Positions 6,922-15,672 of a DNA stretch of 34,655 bases are shown here, piece after piece. Location of the stretch: positions 1 through 34,655 of the forward strand of contig JAAYOH010000068.1 in NCBI GenBank assembly GCA_012520375.1, in the 5' to 3' direction. Under the pieces are notes generated by a model. The model saw only the letters and a program-made list of their open reading frames with translations, made no database searches and was not told the DNA's origin. This DNA is from Clostridiales bacterium (GTDB taxonomy: Bacteria; Bacillota; Clostridia; Christensenellales; Aristaeellaceae). Both the position numbers and the translations under genes were made by a program. Numbering within the stretch: the first letter of the stretch is position 1; each line of letters opens with the position of its first letter.

Positions 6922-8418
6922 ATGCAGGCGGTATTGACCCCCGTCCAAATGCGGGAACTGGAAGAGAGATACATGAGGGAATACGGGGTACTTTCCCTGG
7001 ACCTGATGGAGCGGGCAGCCCAGGAAGTCTCTGCTTCCTGCCTGGAACTCGCGGGGGACAAGGGGCGCACGGCGGCATTTGTGTGCGGCCGTGGCGGAAA
7101 CGGGGGAGACGGCTTTGCCGCCGCCAGGCTGTATGCCCAGATCGGAGGGCGCAGCATCGTCATACCCCTGTACGGAACCGATTCATTGAGTCCAGACGCC
7201 CGGGTCAATTGCGAACGGGCCCGGGGGGAGGCTGGGGTTGCCTTTGTGGATCCAGACGCCTTGGACCGGCTGGAGACGCCCGCGGTGTGGGTGGACGCGG
7301 TATTTGGCATCGGCTACGGCCGGGAACTGGACCGCCTGTGCGCCCGGGTGTTCCGCCGGATGGAGGTTGACCGGGCGGCGGGAAGCCCGGTACTGAGCGT
7401 GGATATTCCTTCCGGCTTGAACGGGCTCACGGGCAGGGCGGACTCCCATGCCGTGCGGGCCGATCGCACCCTCACCTTCGAATGCCCCAAACCGGGCCAT
7501 TTCCTGGGAGACGGCCTGGACCTGACGGGGGAACTGGTGACGGCGCCTCTGGGCATTCCCGGCGAACTGCTTCCGCCTGACGCCCTGCTCCATTACACCC
7601 CGGCCCAGGCCCTGGCGGAACTGCCCCTGCGGCCCCGCAACAGCCACAAGGGACAGTATGGACACCTTCTGATCGTGGCGGGCAGCCGCGGCATGGCGGG
7701 AGCGGCCCAGCTGTGCGCCATGGCTGCCCTGGCCAGCGGCGCAGGGCTGGTGACCCTGGCGGTCCCTACCTCCCTGCTCCCCATCCTGCAGATCGGGGTT
7801 CCCTGTGCCATGGCCGTGCCTCTACCCGAGGCGGGGGGCGTGTTGAGCCAAGAGGCGGTTCCCCTGCTTGAAAAGGCCATGGAGGGGAAAAACGCCGTCG
7901 CCATCGGGCCCGGCTTGGGCCGGGCGGACCAGGAGGTGGTGGGGTGCGTGCTGCGCTCCGGTCTGCCCACCGTGCTGGATGCCGATGCCCTGAACCTGAT
8001 GGCCCGCCACGGTGAACTAAGAGACCTGCTGTCCCGGCGGCACCTCATCACCCCCCATCCCGGGGAGGCGGCGCGGTTGCTGGGCGCCCCGGTGACGTCC
8101 CCCCTGGAAGCCCTGGAGCGCCTTTTGGGGTTTGGCGCAGCAGCGGTCTTGAAGGGAGCCTCCTGCCTGATGGGCGGAGAAGGAACGTACATCCGAACCT
8201 GCGGCAGCAGCGGCATGGCCAAGGGCGGCTCCGGGGACGTGCTCACCGGCATGATCGGCGCGCTCTTGGCCCAGGGGCTGTCCACGGGCAAAGCGGCCCG
8301 CATCGGCGCGGCCATCCACGGAAGGGCGGGGGAGATCGCCGCAAGAAGGATGGGAGAGATGGCCATGACCCCCCTGGACATGATCGCCTCCCTGGGAGAG
8401 GCTTGGACGGTTGACTGA
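6922..8418 (+). CDS. nnr: Bifunctional NAD(P)HX repair enzyme (epimerase plus ADP-dependent dehydratase)
   Basis: The 498-residue fusion repairs hydrated NADH/NADPH. The N-terminal YjeF_N epimerase half (about 1-210) shows LTPVQMRELE, the nucleotide loop GRGGNGGDG (56-64) and VDAVFGIGYGR. The C-terminal carbohydrate-kinase-like dehydratase half has GPGLGR, DADALN, TPHPGEAARLLG and the catalytic GSGDVLTG (Asp about 439). The start at 6922 is preferred over an in-frame ATG at 6904 because GGGGGAGG lies eight bases before it and the earlier ATG has no ribosome site. It is a housekeeping function riding in this operon. Confidence 0.95.
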   Translation: MQAVLTPVQMRELEERYMREYGVLSLDLMERAAQEVSASCLELAGDKGRTAAFVCGRGGNGGDGFAAARLYAQIGGRSIVIPLYGTDSLSPDARVNCERARGEAGVAFVDPDALDRLETPAVWVDAVFGIGYGRELDRLCARVFRRMEVDRAAGSPVLSVDIPSGLNGLTGRADSHAVRADRTLTFECPKPGHFLGDGLDLTGELVTAPLGIPGELLPPDALLHYTPAQALAELPLRPRNSHKGQYGHLLIVAGSRGMAGAAQLCAMAALASGAGLVTLAVPTSLLPILQIGVPCAMAVPLPEAGGVLSQEAVPLLEKAMEGKNAVAIGPGLGRADQEVVGCVLRSGLPTVLDADALNLMARHGELRDLLSRRHLITPHPGEAARLLGAPVTSPLEALERLLGFGAAAVLKGASCLMGGEGTYIRTCGSSGMAKGGSGDVLTGMIGALLAQGLSTGKAARIGAAIHGRAGEIAARRMGEMAMTPLDMIASLGEAWTVD

Positions 8419-8854
8419 GCTTCGGTCCCTGGCCCTTTCCTGCCTGCCCCCCGGCGCCCGGCTCCGCACCGCCAGGGAAGAGGGCTTGTACTACGTAGAG
8501 CCATGTCTCGATCCGGCGCCCCTCCTGGATGCGGGATACGGCGTGCAACGTTGGGGTGCGGGCGCCCTGCTGACCCTGACCCCCAAGCTGTTCCCCCTCC
8601 TCAAGGTCGCGATGCCGCCTCCCGAAATACCGGATGACCTGTACGAGGCGCTTCTCCGGTTGAAGGACAGGGCGCCGTGCCCGGGGGAGATCATATTGCT
8701 GGAAGAGGCGATCCGGGGCCTGGGACCCGGAGCCCGGAGGCGGGACGACCTGATCAAAAGGCTGCGCCAGGCCGCCGCCGTGGCGCTTCGCACCGGCGAG
8801 GGCGGCAGCCTGCTGGCCCTTACATACCAAATCGCAAGGAGGTATACACCATGA
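8411..8854 (+). CDS. Uncharacterised 147-residue protein
   Basis: An open frame from a TTG start at 8411 overlaps the end of the repair gene by eight bases and ends in an ATGA overlap with the next gene, the tight packing expected of a true operon member. The product is soluble, Leu/Pro/Arg-rich and ends in an Arg/Ala helix region (about 105-145). No catalytic motif, membrane span or cysteine cluster is evident and no family is recognised. Without it there would be a 432-base hole in a compact operon, which is the main support for it being real. Confidence 0.6.
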   Translation: MTELRSLALSCLPPGARLRTAREEGLYYVEPCLDPAPLLDAGYGVQRWGAGALLTLTPKLFPLLKVAMPPPEIPDDLYEALLRLKDRAPCPGEIILLEEAIRGLGPGARRRDDLIKRLRQAAAVALRTGEGGSLLALTYQIARRYTP

Positions 8855-9486
8855 CGATCCAATGGCTCGGACATTCCTGTTTCCTGATCACTTCATCAGA
8901 CGGGCGAACCCTGCTGACCGACCCTTTTGACGAGACCGTGGGCTATGCATTGCCCAAGGTGCCTGCCAATGTGGTGACCTGCAGCCATGACCATTTTGAC
9001 CACCATGCCATCCAGCCCCTGCCCAACGGGTACACCGTCATCGACACACCGGGCACCCATCACAACCACGGCTTTGTGGTGGAGGGCATCCCCTCCTTCC
9101 ATGACGAGAAGCAGGGCAGTCTGCGGGGCTCCAACATCATCTACAAGTTCCAGGTAGACGGCCTGAAGGTGGCCCATATGGGGGATCTGGGGCACCTGCC
9201 CACCAAAGCCATGGAAGAACAGCTCCAGGGCATCGACATCATGCTGCTGCCCGTGGGCGGCGTGTACACCGTGGACGGGGACCAGGCGGCCCAGATCGTG
9301 GAGATGGTAAAACCCCGGCTGGTGATCCCCATGCACTACCGTACCGACGAGCTTCGCTTTGAGCTGAACGGACCGGAAGCATTCCTGCGCCACTTCGACC
9401 ATCGCGAGCTGAACAGTGACCGGGTGGAAATCAATGCCGAAAACATCGGGGACTATGCGCCGGTGTTGGTACTCAGTTACAAATAG
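8851..9486 (+). CDS. Metallo-beta-lactamase-fold metal-dependent hydrolase (UPF0173-like)
   Basis: The 211-residue protein carries the two-metal signature HxHxDH (SHDHFDHHA, 45-53), preceded by WLGHSCFLI and LLTDPF, and later HMGDLGHLP and PMHYRT, in the order of the UPF0173/UlaG-like branch of the fold. UlaG itself is an ascorbate-6-phosphate lactonase, so a sugar lactone or phosphate ester is a possible substrate here, but that is inference. The start at 8851 is backed by AAGGAGG nine bases upstream and by ATGA overlap with the previous stop. It lies 14 bases before tdh. Confidence 0.9.
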   Translation: MTIQWLGHSCFLITSSDGRTLLTDPFDETVGYALPKVPANVVTCSHDHFDHHAIQPLPNGYTVIDTPGTHHNHGFVVEGIPSFHDEKQGSLRGSNIIYKFQVDGLKVAHMGDLGHLPTKAMEEQLQGIDIMLLPVGGVYTVDGDQAAQIVEMVKPRLVIPMHYRTDELRFELNGPEAFLRHFDHRELNSDRVEINAENIGDYAPVLVLSYK

Positions 9487-9500
9487 CGGAGGGACGGATC

Positions 9501-10535
9501 ATGCGACAGTGGATGGACGCCATTGTGAAACCCCGGGCCGGGGTAGGCCTTGAACTGCGGAAGGTGCCCATACCCCAGCCCCAGGCGGGGGAAGTGCTGG
9601 TCAAGGTGCGCAAGACCGCCATATGCGGCTCTGACGTTCACATCTACAAGTGGAATGACTGGGCTCAGGCCCACGTGAAGCCGCCCCAGGTCATCGGCCA
9701 CGAGTATGTGGGGGAGATCGCCGCTTTGGGGGATGGGGTCACGGACTTTGAAGTCGGCCAGCGGGTGAGCGGCGAGGGCCATATCACCTGCGGGCGCTGC
9801 CGCAGCTGCCACTCCGGGAACATCCAGTGGTGCAACGACGTCATCGGGGTGGGGGTGGACCGGGACGGGGCCTTTGCGCAGTACCTGTGCATCCCCGCCC
9901 GAAACATCATCCTCATCGACAAGTCTCTGCCCGACGAGATCGTGGCCTTTTTCGACGCCTTCGGCAACGCTGCCCATACGGCCCTGACTTTTCCCTTGGT
10001 GGGAGAGGACGTGCTGATCTCCGGGGCGGGCCCCATCGGCATCATCGCGGTGGGCATTTGCAAATTCGCCGGGGCGCGCCGGGTGATCATCACGGACATG
10101 AACGAGTACCGGCTGGACCTGGCCCGGAAAATGGGGGCGGACGCCGCCGTGGATATCCGCTATCAGGACCTTCCAACGATCATGAAGGAGCAAAACCTTA
10201 CCGAGGGCTTTGACGTGGGCCTGGAGATGTCCGGCAGCGGCGCCGCCCTCGACCAGATGCTGTCCACCATGCGCAACGGCGGCCGGATCGGCCTGCTGGG
10301 CATCGGCAACAAGCCCATCCCCGTGAACATGAACACCGTCATCAGCAAGGGCCTGGCCCTCCAGGGCATTTACGGCCGCACCATGGACAACTGGCACCAG
10401 ATGTCCTACATGGTGCAGGGGGGGCTGGACCTGAGCCCGGTCATCACCCACCGCTTCCATTTCACGGAATATGAACAGGGTTTTCAAGCCATGATCAGCG
10501 GCCGTTCGGGCAAAGTAATCCTGGATTGGGCATAA
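9501..10535 (+). CDS. tdh: L-threonine 3-dehydrogenase
   Basis: The 344-residue zinc alcohol dehydrogenase family enzyme should oxidise L-threonine to 2-amino-3-ketobutyrate with NAD. It has the catalytic zinc ligands Cys42 (AICGSDVHIYKW) and His67-Glu68 (GHEYVGE), four structural-zinc cysteines (97, 100, 103, 111), FDAFGNAAHTAL and the Rossmann motif SGAGPIG (174-180). Long stretches such as GRVSGEGHITCG-like and EGFDVGLEMSG agree with remembered E. coli Tdh, which has almost the same length. The partner kbl follows after 12 bases, which strongly supports the specificity over sorbitol or butanediol dehydrogenases. Confidence 0.95.
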   Translation: MRQWMDAIVKPRAGVGLELRKVPIPQPQAGEVLVKVRKTAICGSDVHIYKWNDWAQAHVKPPQVIGHEYVGEIAALGDGVTDFEVGQRVSGEGHITCGRCRSCHSGNIQWCNDVIGVGVDRDGAFAQYLCIPARNIILIDKSLPDEIVAFFDAFGNAAHTALTFPLVGEDVLISGAGPIGIIAVGICKFAGARRVIITDMNEYRLDLARKMGADAAVDIRYQDLPTIMKEQNLTEGFDVGLEMSGSGAALDQMLSTMRNGGRIGLLGIGNKPIPVNMNTVISKGLALQGIYGRTMDNWHQMSYMVQGGLDLSPVITHRFHFTEYEQGFQAMISGRSGKVILDWA

Positions 10536-10547
10536 GGAGGGAGAACC

Positions 10548-11735
10548 ATGAAAAGCGCCATCGAAGCGTTCCGCCTGGAGCTGGAAGCCATCCGGGCCGC
10601 AGGCACCTGGCGGGAAGAGCGCATCATCACGACGCCCCAGTACGCCCGCATCGACACCACCGCCGGCAAGGGCGTGCTGAACCTGTGCGCCAACAATTAC
10701 CTGGGCCTGTCCGCTGACCCCGAACTGATCAAAGCCGCCAAGGAGAGTTACGACCGCTGGGGCTTCGGCCTCTCCTCGGTGCGTTTCATCTGCGGGACCC
10801 AGCAGATCCACAAAGAACTGGAGCAGAAGATCTCCGGCTTTTCGGGGACCGATGACGCCATCCTGTATTCCTCCTGTTTCGACGCCAACGGCGGGCTTTT
10901 CGAGACCTTGCTGGGGCCCGAGGATGCGGTCATTTCCGACGAGTTGAACCACGCCTCCATCATCGACGGGATGCGGCTGTGCAAGGCAAGGCGCCTGCGG
11001 TACCGCAACAACGACATGGCAGACCTGAGGGAAAAACTGCAGGAGGCCCGAAACGGAGGCTGCAGGAAGATCCTCGTCGCCACCGACGGCGTGTTTTCCA
11101 TGGACGGCTACATCGCCGACCTGCCAAAGATCTGCGACCTGGCGGAGGAATTCGATGCCCTGACCATGGTGGACGACAGCCATGCAGTGGGCTTTATGGG
11201 AAAAAAAGGACGGGGCACGCCGGAGCACTGCGGGGTGATGGGCCGGGTGGACATCATCACCGGAACCTTCGGCAAGGCTTTGGGGGGCGCTTCCGGCGGC
11301 TACACCGCCGCCCGGCAAGAGATCGTGGATCTGCTGCGCCAGCGTTCCAGGCCCTACCTGTTCTCCAACACTTTGGCCCCTGCCATTTGCGCCGCCACCA
11401 TCCGCGCCATTGAGATGCTGGAGGGCTCTACAATGCTTCGGGACCGCGTCCACGAAAACGCCCGGTACTTCCGGGCGGGCATGGAGCAGTTGGGCTTCGA
11501 CTTGCTGCCCGGAGAGCATCCCATCGTCCCGGTGATGCTGTACGATCCCCACACGGCCCAGGAATTCGCCCGGCGCATGCTGGAGAAGGGCGTGTATGTG
11601 GTGGGCTTTTGCTATCCCGTGGTGCCCAAGGGCCGGGATCGAATCCGCACCCAGATCTCCGCCGGGCACACAAAGGAAGATCTGGACTTTGCCATCCGTT
11701 GCTTCGGCGAAGCAAAAAAGGAAATGGGCCTGTAG
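10548..11735 (+). CDS. kbl: 2-amino-3-ketobutyrate CoA ligase (glycine C-acetyltransferase)
   Basis: This 395-residue alpha-oxoamine synthase uses PLP to split 2-amino-3-ketobutyrate with CoA into glycine and acetyl-CoA. Key features are CANNYLGLS (47-55), RFICGTQ (79-85), [10 protein letters not shown] (His135), [11 protein letters not shown] (Asp210, His212) and the PLP lysine Lys243 in [15 protein letters not shown]. The length matches E. coli Kbl. GGAGGG lies upstream of the ATG. Together with tdh it gives a complete two-step threonine-to-glycine route. Confidence 0.96.
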   Translation: MKSAIEAFRLELEAIRAAGTWREERIITTPQYARIDTTAGKGVLNLCANNYLGLSADPELIKAAKESYDRWGFGLSSVRFICGTQQIHKELEQKISGFSGTDDAILYSSCFDANGGLFETLLGPEDAVISDELNHASIIDGMRLCKARRLRYRNNDMADLREKLQEARNGGCRKILVATDGVFSMDGYIADLPKICDLAEEFDALTMVDDSHAVGFMGKKGRGTPEHCGVMGRVDIITGTFGKALGGASGGYTAARQEIVDLLRQRSRPYLFSNTLAPAICAATIRAIEMLEGSTMLRDRVHENARYFRAGMEQLGFDLLPGEHPIVPVMLYDPHTAQEFARRMLEKGVYVVGFCYPVVPKGRDRIRTQISAGHTKEDLDFAIRCFGEAKKEMGL

Positions 11736-11769
11736 GGCAAGGATCCCTATGCAAAAGAGGAGAGCGTCC

Positions 11770-12702
11770 ATGATCAATACCGTCACCTTGAACCCGGCCA
11801 TAGACCACATCCTGTATCTGCCCCGGTTCCGGCGCAACATCACCAACCGCATCCGCAGTACCCAGACCACCATGGGAGGAAAGGGTACCCACGTATCCTT
11901 GAATCTCCGCCTCATGGGCAGCCCTTCCCGGGCATTCGGTTTTGCCTTTGGGAAGACGGGGCAACGCATCATCGACATGCTCAGGGAAGGCGGGGTGGAA
12001 CCTTATTTCATCTATGACGCCCGGGGCGAGAGCCGCACCAACTATCTCCTGGTGGAAGAGGAGACGAAGGACGCGACCTTGGTGGCGGACAGGGGACCCA
12101 TGCCAGATGGAAAACAGACCGAGGCTTTTTACCGGCTGTTGTCGGAAACCGTCCAGGACGGGGATTGCCTGGCCCTTTCCGGCGACACCTCAAACTTTCC
12201 GGATCCCTGGATCTATAACCATATCCTGGAGCGCTTGTCGAACAAGGAGATCCGGGTCTTTCTGGATGCCAGCGGCAAGTCGCTGCATCGGGGGATGGAG
12301 GCATCTCCTTTTCTGGCCAAACCCAACCGGGACGAACTGGCTGCCCTGGTGGGAGAGACCCTGACCGGCGACGCAGACGTGCTCCGGGCCATCCGGAAGG
12401 TAGACAAGTACAACATCCGGGTGCTGGCGGTATCCCTGGGGGGCGACGGCTCCATCGTCCGGGCAGAGGATACGCTCTATCGGGTATATCCCCCCAAGGT
12501 TCAGGTGTACAACACCGTGGGCTGCGGCGACTGCTATCTGGGGGGGCTGCTCCACGGCTTTGAACAGGGCATGGAGATGGAGGAGATCCTCCGCTACGCT
12601 ACGGCAGTGTCCGCAGCTACGGCGGAATCCCCCCTGTCGGTATTCTTCGACGTGGAAAGGGCCCGGGAACTGCTGGACCATGTCCGGATAGAAAGAATAT
12701 AG
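11770..12702 (+). CDS. PfkB-family sugar-phosphate kinase (1-phosphofructokinase / tagatose-6-phosphate kinase type)
   Basis: The 310-residue ribokinase-fold enzyme opens with INTVTLNPAIDHILYL, the hallmark of the FruK/LacC hexose-phosphate kinases, followed by GGKGTH (36-41; GGKGIN is usual). Its C-terminal catalytic loop reads NTVGCGDCYLGG (248-259), keeping the base Asp254 but replacing the usual GAGD with GCGD. It should phosphorylate a ketose phosphate with ATP; the exact sugar is open. The start at 11770 has GAGGAGAG upstream; an in-frame ATG at 11749 is less likely. It is followed by an aldolase and a second kinase, suggesting a shared pathway. Confidence 0.88.
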   Translation: MINTVTLNPAIDHILYLPRFRRNITNRIRSTQTTMGGKGTHVSLNLRLMGSPSRAFGFAFGKTGQRIIDMLREGGVEPYFIYDARGESRTNYLLVEEETKDATLVADRGPMPDGKQTEAFYRLLSETVQDGDCLALSGDTSNFPDPWIYNHILERLSNKEIRVFLDASGKSLHRGMEASPFLAKPNRDELAALVGETLTGDADVLRAIRKVDKYNIRVLAVSLGGDGSIVRAEDTLYRVYPPKVQVYNTVGCGDCYLGGLLHGFEQGMEMEEILRYATAVSAATAESPLSVFFDVERARELLDHVRIERI

Positions 12703-12721
12703 CTTCAGGGAGGGAACCATT

Positions 12722-13357
12722 ATGTCCAATTTGTCGTACTACGAGATGCGAAAAGAGATGAGCGTCATCTGCCGCCTCATGTGGGAGCGGCGCTTGACCA
12801 ACGCGGCGGGTGGGAACTTTGCGGTGCGGGTGGACGAGAACCGTATCCTCATCTCCCCTTCCATGATGGCCGAACACAGGCACTGCATGCTGGGGCCGGA
12901 GGACTTCATGCTCATCGACTACGACGAGAACATCCTGGAAGGCACCGGAAAGCTTTCTCGAGAAGGCAAGATGCATGTGCTGCTGCTGCAAAATTTCAAG
13001 AATATCGGGGCGACCATCCATGCCCACCCTTTCTATTGCATGCCCTTTGTGGCCTTTTCCCAGCCCATCCCAAACGTCACCGAGGCCACCATGGGCAGGG
13101 GATATGTTGAGTGCATCCCCTGGACCAAGGCTTATTCCGAGGACCTGGCCAACCAGGTATACGGGTATTTCGATGCCCGCCGGGAAATGGCGGAGCGCAA
13201 ACCCCTGGGCATGATCATGCCCAAGCACGGGGTTGTGGTCTCCGGGCCCACCATCCAGGGCGCCTATTCCATGCTGGAGCGCATCGAGGCGGATGCCTTC
13301 TGCAATCTGGCAAAGGCCGTCCTCTGGCCGGATATGCCCCTGCCTCCCAACGATTGA
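12722..13357 (+). CDS. Class II aldolase (L-fuculose/L-rhamnulose-phosphate aldolase-like)
   Basis: The 211-residue protein belongs to the class II aldolase/adducin family. It has the phosphate-binding NAAGGNFAVR (27-36), catalytic Glu81 in SREGKMH, zinc ligands His100 and His102 in IHAHP, and His169 in PKHGVV. Such enzymes cleave ketose-1-phosphates into dihydroxyacetone phosphate and an aldehyde. It lies directly before the rhamnulokinase-like gene (two-base gap), the usual kinase-aldolase partnership. The natural substrate could be fuculose, rhamnulose, ribulose or another ketose phosphate. Confidence 0.9.
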   Translation: MSNLSYYEMRKEMSVICRLMWERRLTNAAGGNFAVRVDENRILISPSMMAEHRHCMLGPEDFMLIDYDENILEGTGKLSREGKMHVLLLQNFKNIGATIHAHPFYCMPFVAFSQPIPNVTEATMGRGYVECIPWTKAYSEDLANQVYGYFDARREMAERKPLGMIMPKHGVVVSGPTIQGAYSMLERIEADAFCNLAKAVLWPDMPLPPND

Positions 13358-13359
13358 CC

Positions 13360-14823
13360 ATGGGATACGTAGCATTTGACCTGGGGGCGAGCAGCGGCAA
13401 GCTGTTTTCCGGGCGCATTGCGGAGGGGAAACTCGCCCTGCAGGAGGAATACACCTTCCCCAACGACATCGTGTGCCTGGGAGAGGGAATGTACTGGAAT
13501 CTCATGGGCATCTATTCCGGATTGGTCCGGGGGTTACAGCGAGCGGAAGAACGGGAGCCTGTGGTCTCCCTGGGCATCGACAGCTTCAACAACGATTTCT
13601 CCCTGATCGACGAGGCGGGAGAACTCTTGTATCCCCTGCGCTCTTACCGGGACCCGCGGACCCGGCGGTACTGGCGAGAGATCTTTTCCCGCATGTCCCC
13701 GAGGGAGCTGTACATGTATTCGGGAAACCAGATCGCCCCCTTCAACACCCTCATGCAGCTTGCGGCCATGCGCCTTGGGGGGCAGGGCTATCTGCTGGAC
13801 AACGCACATCGGCTGCTCATGCTCCCGGATCTGCTGGGGTACTACATCACCGGAGAGGAGGGGATAGAGTACACCCTTGCGGCGGAAACCCAGATGCTGG
13901 ACCTGGTGACCAGGGAATGGATCGAGCCCGTCCTTTCGTGCCACGAAGTACCCCGCAGCCTGTTGCCGGTCCTGCGGGAGCCGGGCACCATCCTGGGAAG
14001 GTCCACGGGGGAATTCAATGCCCGACATGGCCTCAAGGGATTTGATTTCGTCAATGTATGCGAGCACGACACAGCTTCCGCCTTCCTGGCTTCCCCCATC
14101 GGCCGGGATGCCCTGTACATCTCCAGTGGAACCTGGGCCCTGGTGGGGCTGGAGACCGAAGCGCCCGTCGTCAACGACTTCACCTACGAAAAAAACATCG
14201 CCAACGAGGGCGGCTGGCCCGGCTGTCACCGGCTGTTGCGCAATGTGATGGGGTACTGGCTGCTGCAGGAATTGCGCAGGGACTTTGCCCTGCAAGGCAG
14301 GCAATACACCTTTCCCGAGATGGCGGCGCTGGCGGAACAGGCCCCCGCCTTTCGCTTCCCCCTGGATCCGGATGCGGAGGCTTTTTACCTGCCCGGAGGG
14401 ATGGGAGAAAAGATCCGGGCTCAGTGCAGGAAGAACCTGGGTCGGGCCCCACAGAGCGACGGAGAGCTGCTCCGGGCGGTGTATGAGGGGTTGGCCATGA
14501 AATATCGCTACTGCTTTTCCCTGCTGGAACAGGCCGTGGGCCGCAAGTACCATGTCGTCAACATTTTTGGCGGCGGTTGCCGGGACAGCCTGTGCAACCA
14601 GTTCGTGGCGGATGCCTGCAACAGGCAGGTGGTGGCAGGGCCGGTGAATGCCTCTGCCATAGGAAACATCCTGGTGCAGGCAGTAGCCCGGGGGCAGCTT
14701 GCCTCCATTGAGGAGGGGCGCGCACTGGTAGCGGCCAGTTTTCCCTTGCAGAGTTACTATCCCAGGGAGCACGGCTTCTGGGACAGCCGATACGCAGACT
14801 ATCTCCGGCTCTTTGGCGGATGA
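13360..14823 (+). CDS. FGGY-family carbohydrate kinase, rhamnulokinase-like
   Basis: This 487-residue kinase begins with YVAFDLGASSGKLFSGRI, close to the rhamnulokinase N-terminus (DLGASSGR), and has the two actin-like halves of the family. Also seen are SLGIDSFNNDFSLID, the phosphate loop ISSGTWALVG, NEGGW, and near the C-terminus NIFGGGCRDSLCNQFVADA. It should add phosphate to a ketose using ATP. The catalytic Asp expected in VDSWGVDF appears within GIDSFNNDF. It ends five bases before a strong terminator, so it closes the operon. Rhamnulose is the default guess but no rhamnose isomerase is present. Confidence 0.88.
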   Translation: MGYVAFDLGASSGKLFSGRIAEGKLALQEEYTFPNDIVCLGEGMYWNLMGIYSGLVRGLQRAEEREPVVSLGIDSFNNDFSLIDEAGELLYPLRSYRDPRTRRYWREIFSRMSPRELYMYSGNQIAPFNTLMQLAAMRLGGQGYLLDNAHRLLMLPDLLGYYITGEEGIEYTLAAETQMLDLVTREWIEPVLSCHEVPRSLLPVLREPGTILGRSTGEFNARHGLKGFDFVNVCEHDTASAFLASPIGRDALYISSGTWALVGLETEAPVVNDFTYEKNIANEGGWPGCHRLLRNVMGYWLLQELRRDFALQGRQYTFPEMAALAEQAPAFRFPLDPDAEAFYLPGGMGEKIRAQCRKNLGRAPQSDGELLRAVYEGLAMKYRYCFSLLEQAVGRKYHVVNIFGGGCRDSLCNQFVADACNRQVVAGPVNASAIGNILVQAVARGQLASIEEGRALVAASFPLQSYYPREHGFWDSRYADYLRLFGG

Positions 14824-14828
14824 AAGGG

Positions 14829-14855
14829 GCGGGCAGAGGCCCGCTTCTTTTTCTC
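14829..14855 (+). terminator. Rho-independent terminator of the ten-gene operon
   Basis: A perfect GCGGGC stem (14829-14834) pairs with GCCCGC (14839-14844) around an AGAG tetraloop, followed by TTCTTTTTCTC. It begins five bases after the kinase stop. Confidence 0.85.
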
Positions 14856-14890
14856 AAAAAAGAACTGCCACGGACGTTCAACCATGGCAG
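14855..14890 (-). terminator. Rho-independent terminator of the minus-strand sugar operon
   Basis: On the minus strand CTGCCATGG (14882-14890) pairs with CCGTGGCAG (14865-14873, one G-U pair), and TTCTTTTTTGAG follows. A second imperfect hairpin (about 14902-14935) lies between it and the aldolase stop. Two terminators back to back separate the convergent operons. Confidence 0.75.
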
Positions 14891-14936
14891 CCCAGTTCCT
14901 GCGGAACGACAGTCGACCCGTCGGCTGTCGTTTCCG

Positions 14937-15656
14937 TCAGAATTCGAAAATATCCGCCAGGTGCTCCACCGCGCCGGGCAGGCCCGGCATGGGGAGATTC
15001 CGGACGCGCAGCACCTCTTCCAGATCCGCCACATCCTGCCGGCTAAGGGTCTTCGCGCCTCCCAGGACGGCGGCATAAGCCAGGGATCTGGCGGTTGCTT
15101 CCATCATCTCCAGCAGTTCCAACGCCCTGCCGATACCCTCCGGGCTGACCATGAGGGCGCCGTGGTTTTCCATCAAAAAGCCGTTGGAGCGGTGGATATA
15201 ATGGTCGAAGTTCTCCGCCAATTCCTCGCTCAGGGGTACGGCATATGGGACCATCACCATGGGGCCTACCTCCAGCACGGGCTCGGGCAGGTAAGGTTTT
15301 GCCAGGGCATTGATCCCTGCAGTCGCGAAACCGGTGAGTGCCGGCGGATGGGCGTGGATGATGCCCCGCACGTCCGGCCGGTTGCGCATGATGCGGGTAT
15401 GAAAGGGCCATTCCCCCGTGGGCCTGCGCCCGGGGGCGGCATACAGGACATTCCCCTGCAGCGTGATGACGCAGATGTCCTCAAAGCGCACATCCAGTTT
15501 GGCTACCTTGGTGGGGGTGATGAGCAGGGCGTCCTCTTCTACCCGCATGGACAGATTCCCGCCCTGGCTGGTTACATAGCCCAGATCCGCTAAGCGGTTG
15601 GCAGTTCGGGCCAGTTCCTGGATCTGTTGTTGAAAGCGCTCCTGCAGTGCATGCAT
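14937..15656 (-). CDS. Second class II aldolase/adducin-family enzyme
   Basis: The 239-residue protein shows QGGNLSMR (31-38), TGEWPFHTRI with the catalytic-position Glu82, HAHPPAL with His101 and His103, and MENHGAL with His165, so the zinc and acid/base residues are complete. It differs clearly from the 211-residue paralogue in the plus-strand operon and is nearer to the aldolase/epimerase/decarboxylase subgroup with a longer C-terminus. AGAGGAGG lies before the ATG at 15656. As last gene of the importer operon it probably acts on a phosphorylated product of the imported sugar. Epimerase or 3-oxo-acid-phosphate decarboxylase activity is also possible. Confidence 0.88.
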   Translation of the reverse strand: MHALQERFQQQIQELARTANRLADLGYVTSQGGNLSMRVEEDALLITPTKVAKLDVRFEDICVITLQGNVLYAAPGRRPTGEWPFHTRIMRNRPDVRGIIHAHPPALTGFATAGINALAKPYLPEPVLEVGPMVMVPYAVPLSEELAENFDHYIHRSNGFLMENHGALMVSPEGIGRALELLEMMEATARSLAYAAVLGGAKTLSRQDVADLEEVLRVRNLPMPGLPGAVEHLADIFEF

Positions 15657-15672
15657 GGCTTATTCCTCCTCT

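Noticed and set aside
9477-11978. A very long minus-strand open frame (over 800 codons) opposite tdh and kbl
   Set aside because: It lies wholly antisense to two clearly recognised enzymes, reads as His/Val/Gly-rich text with no motif, and is a by-product of high GC at third codon positions.
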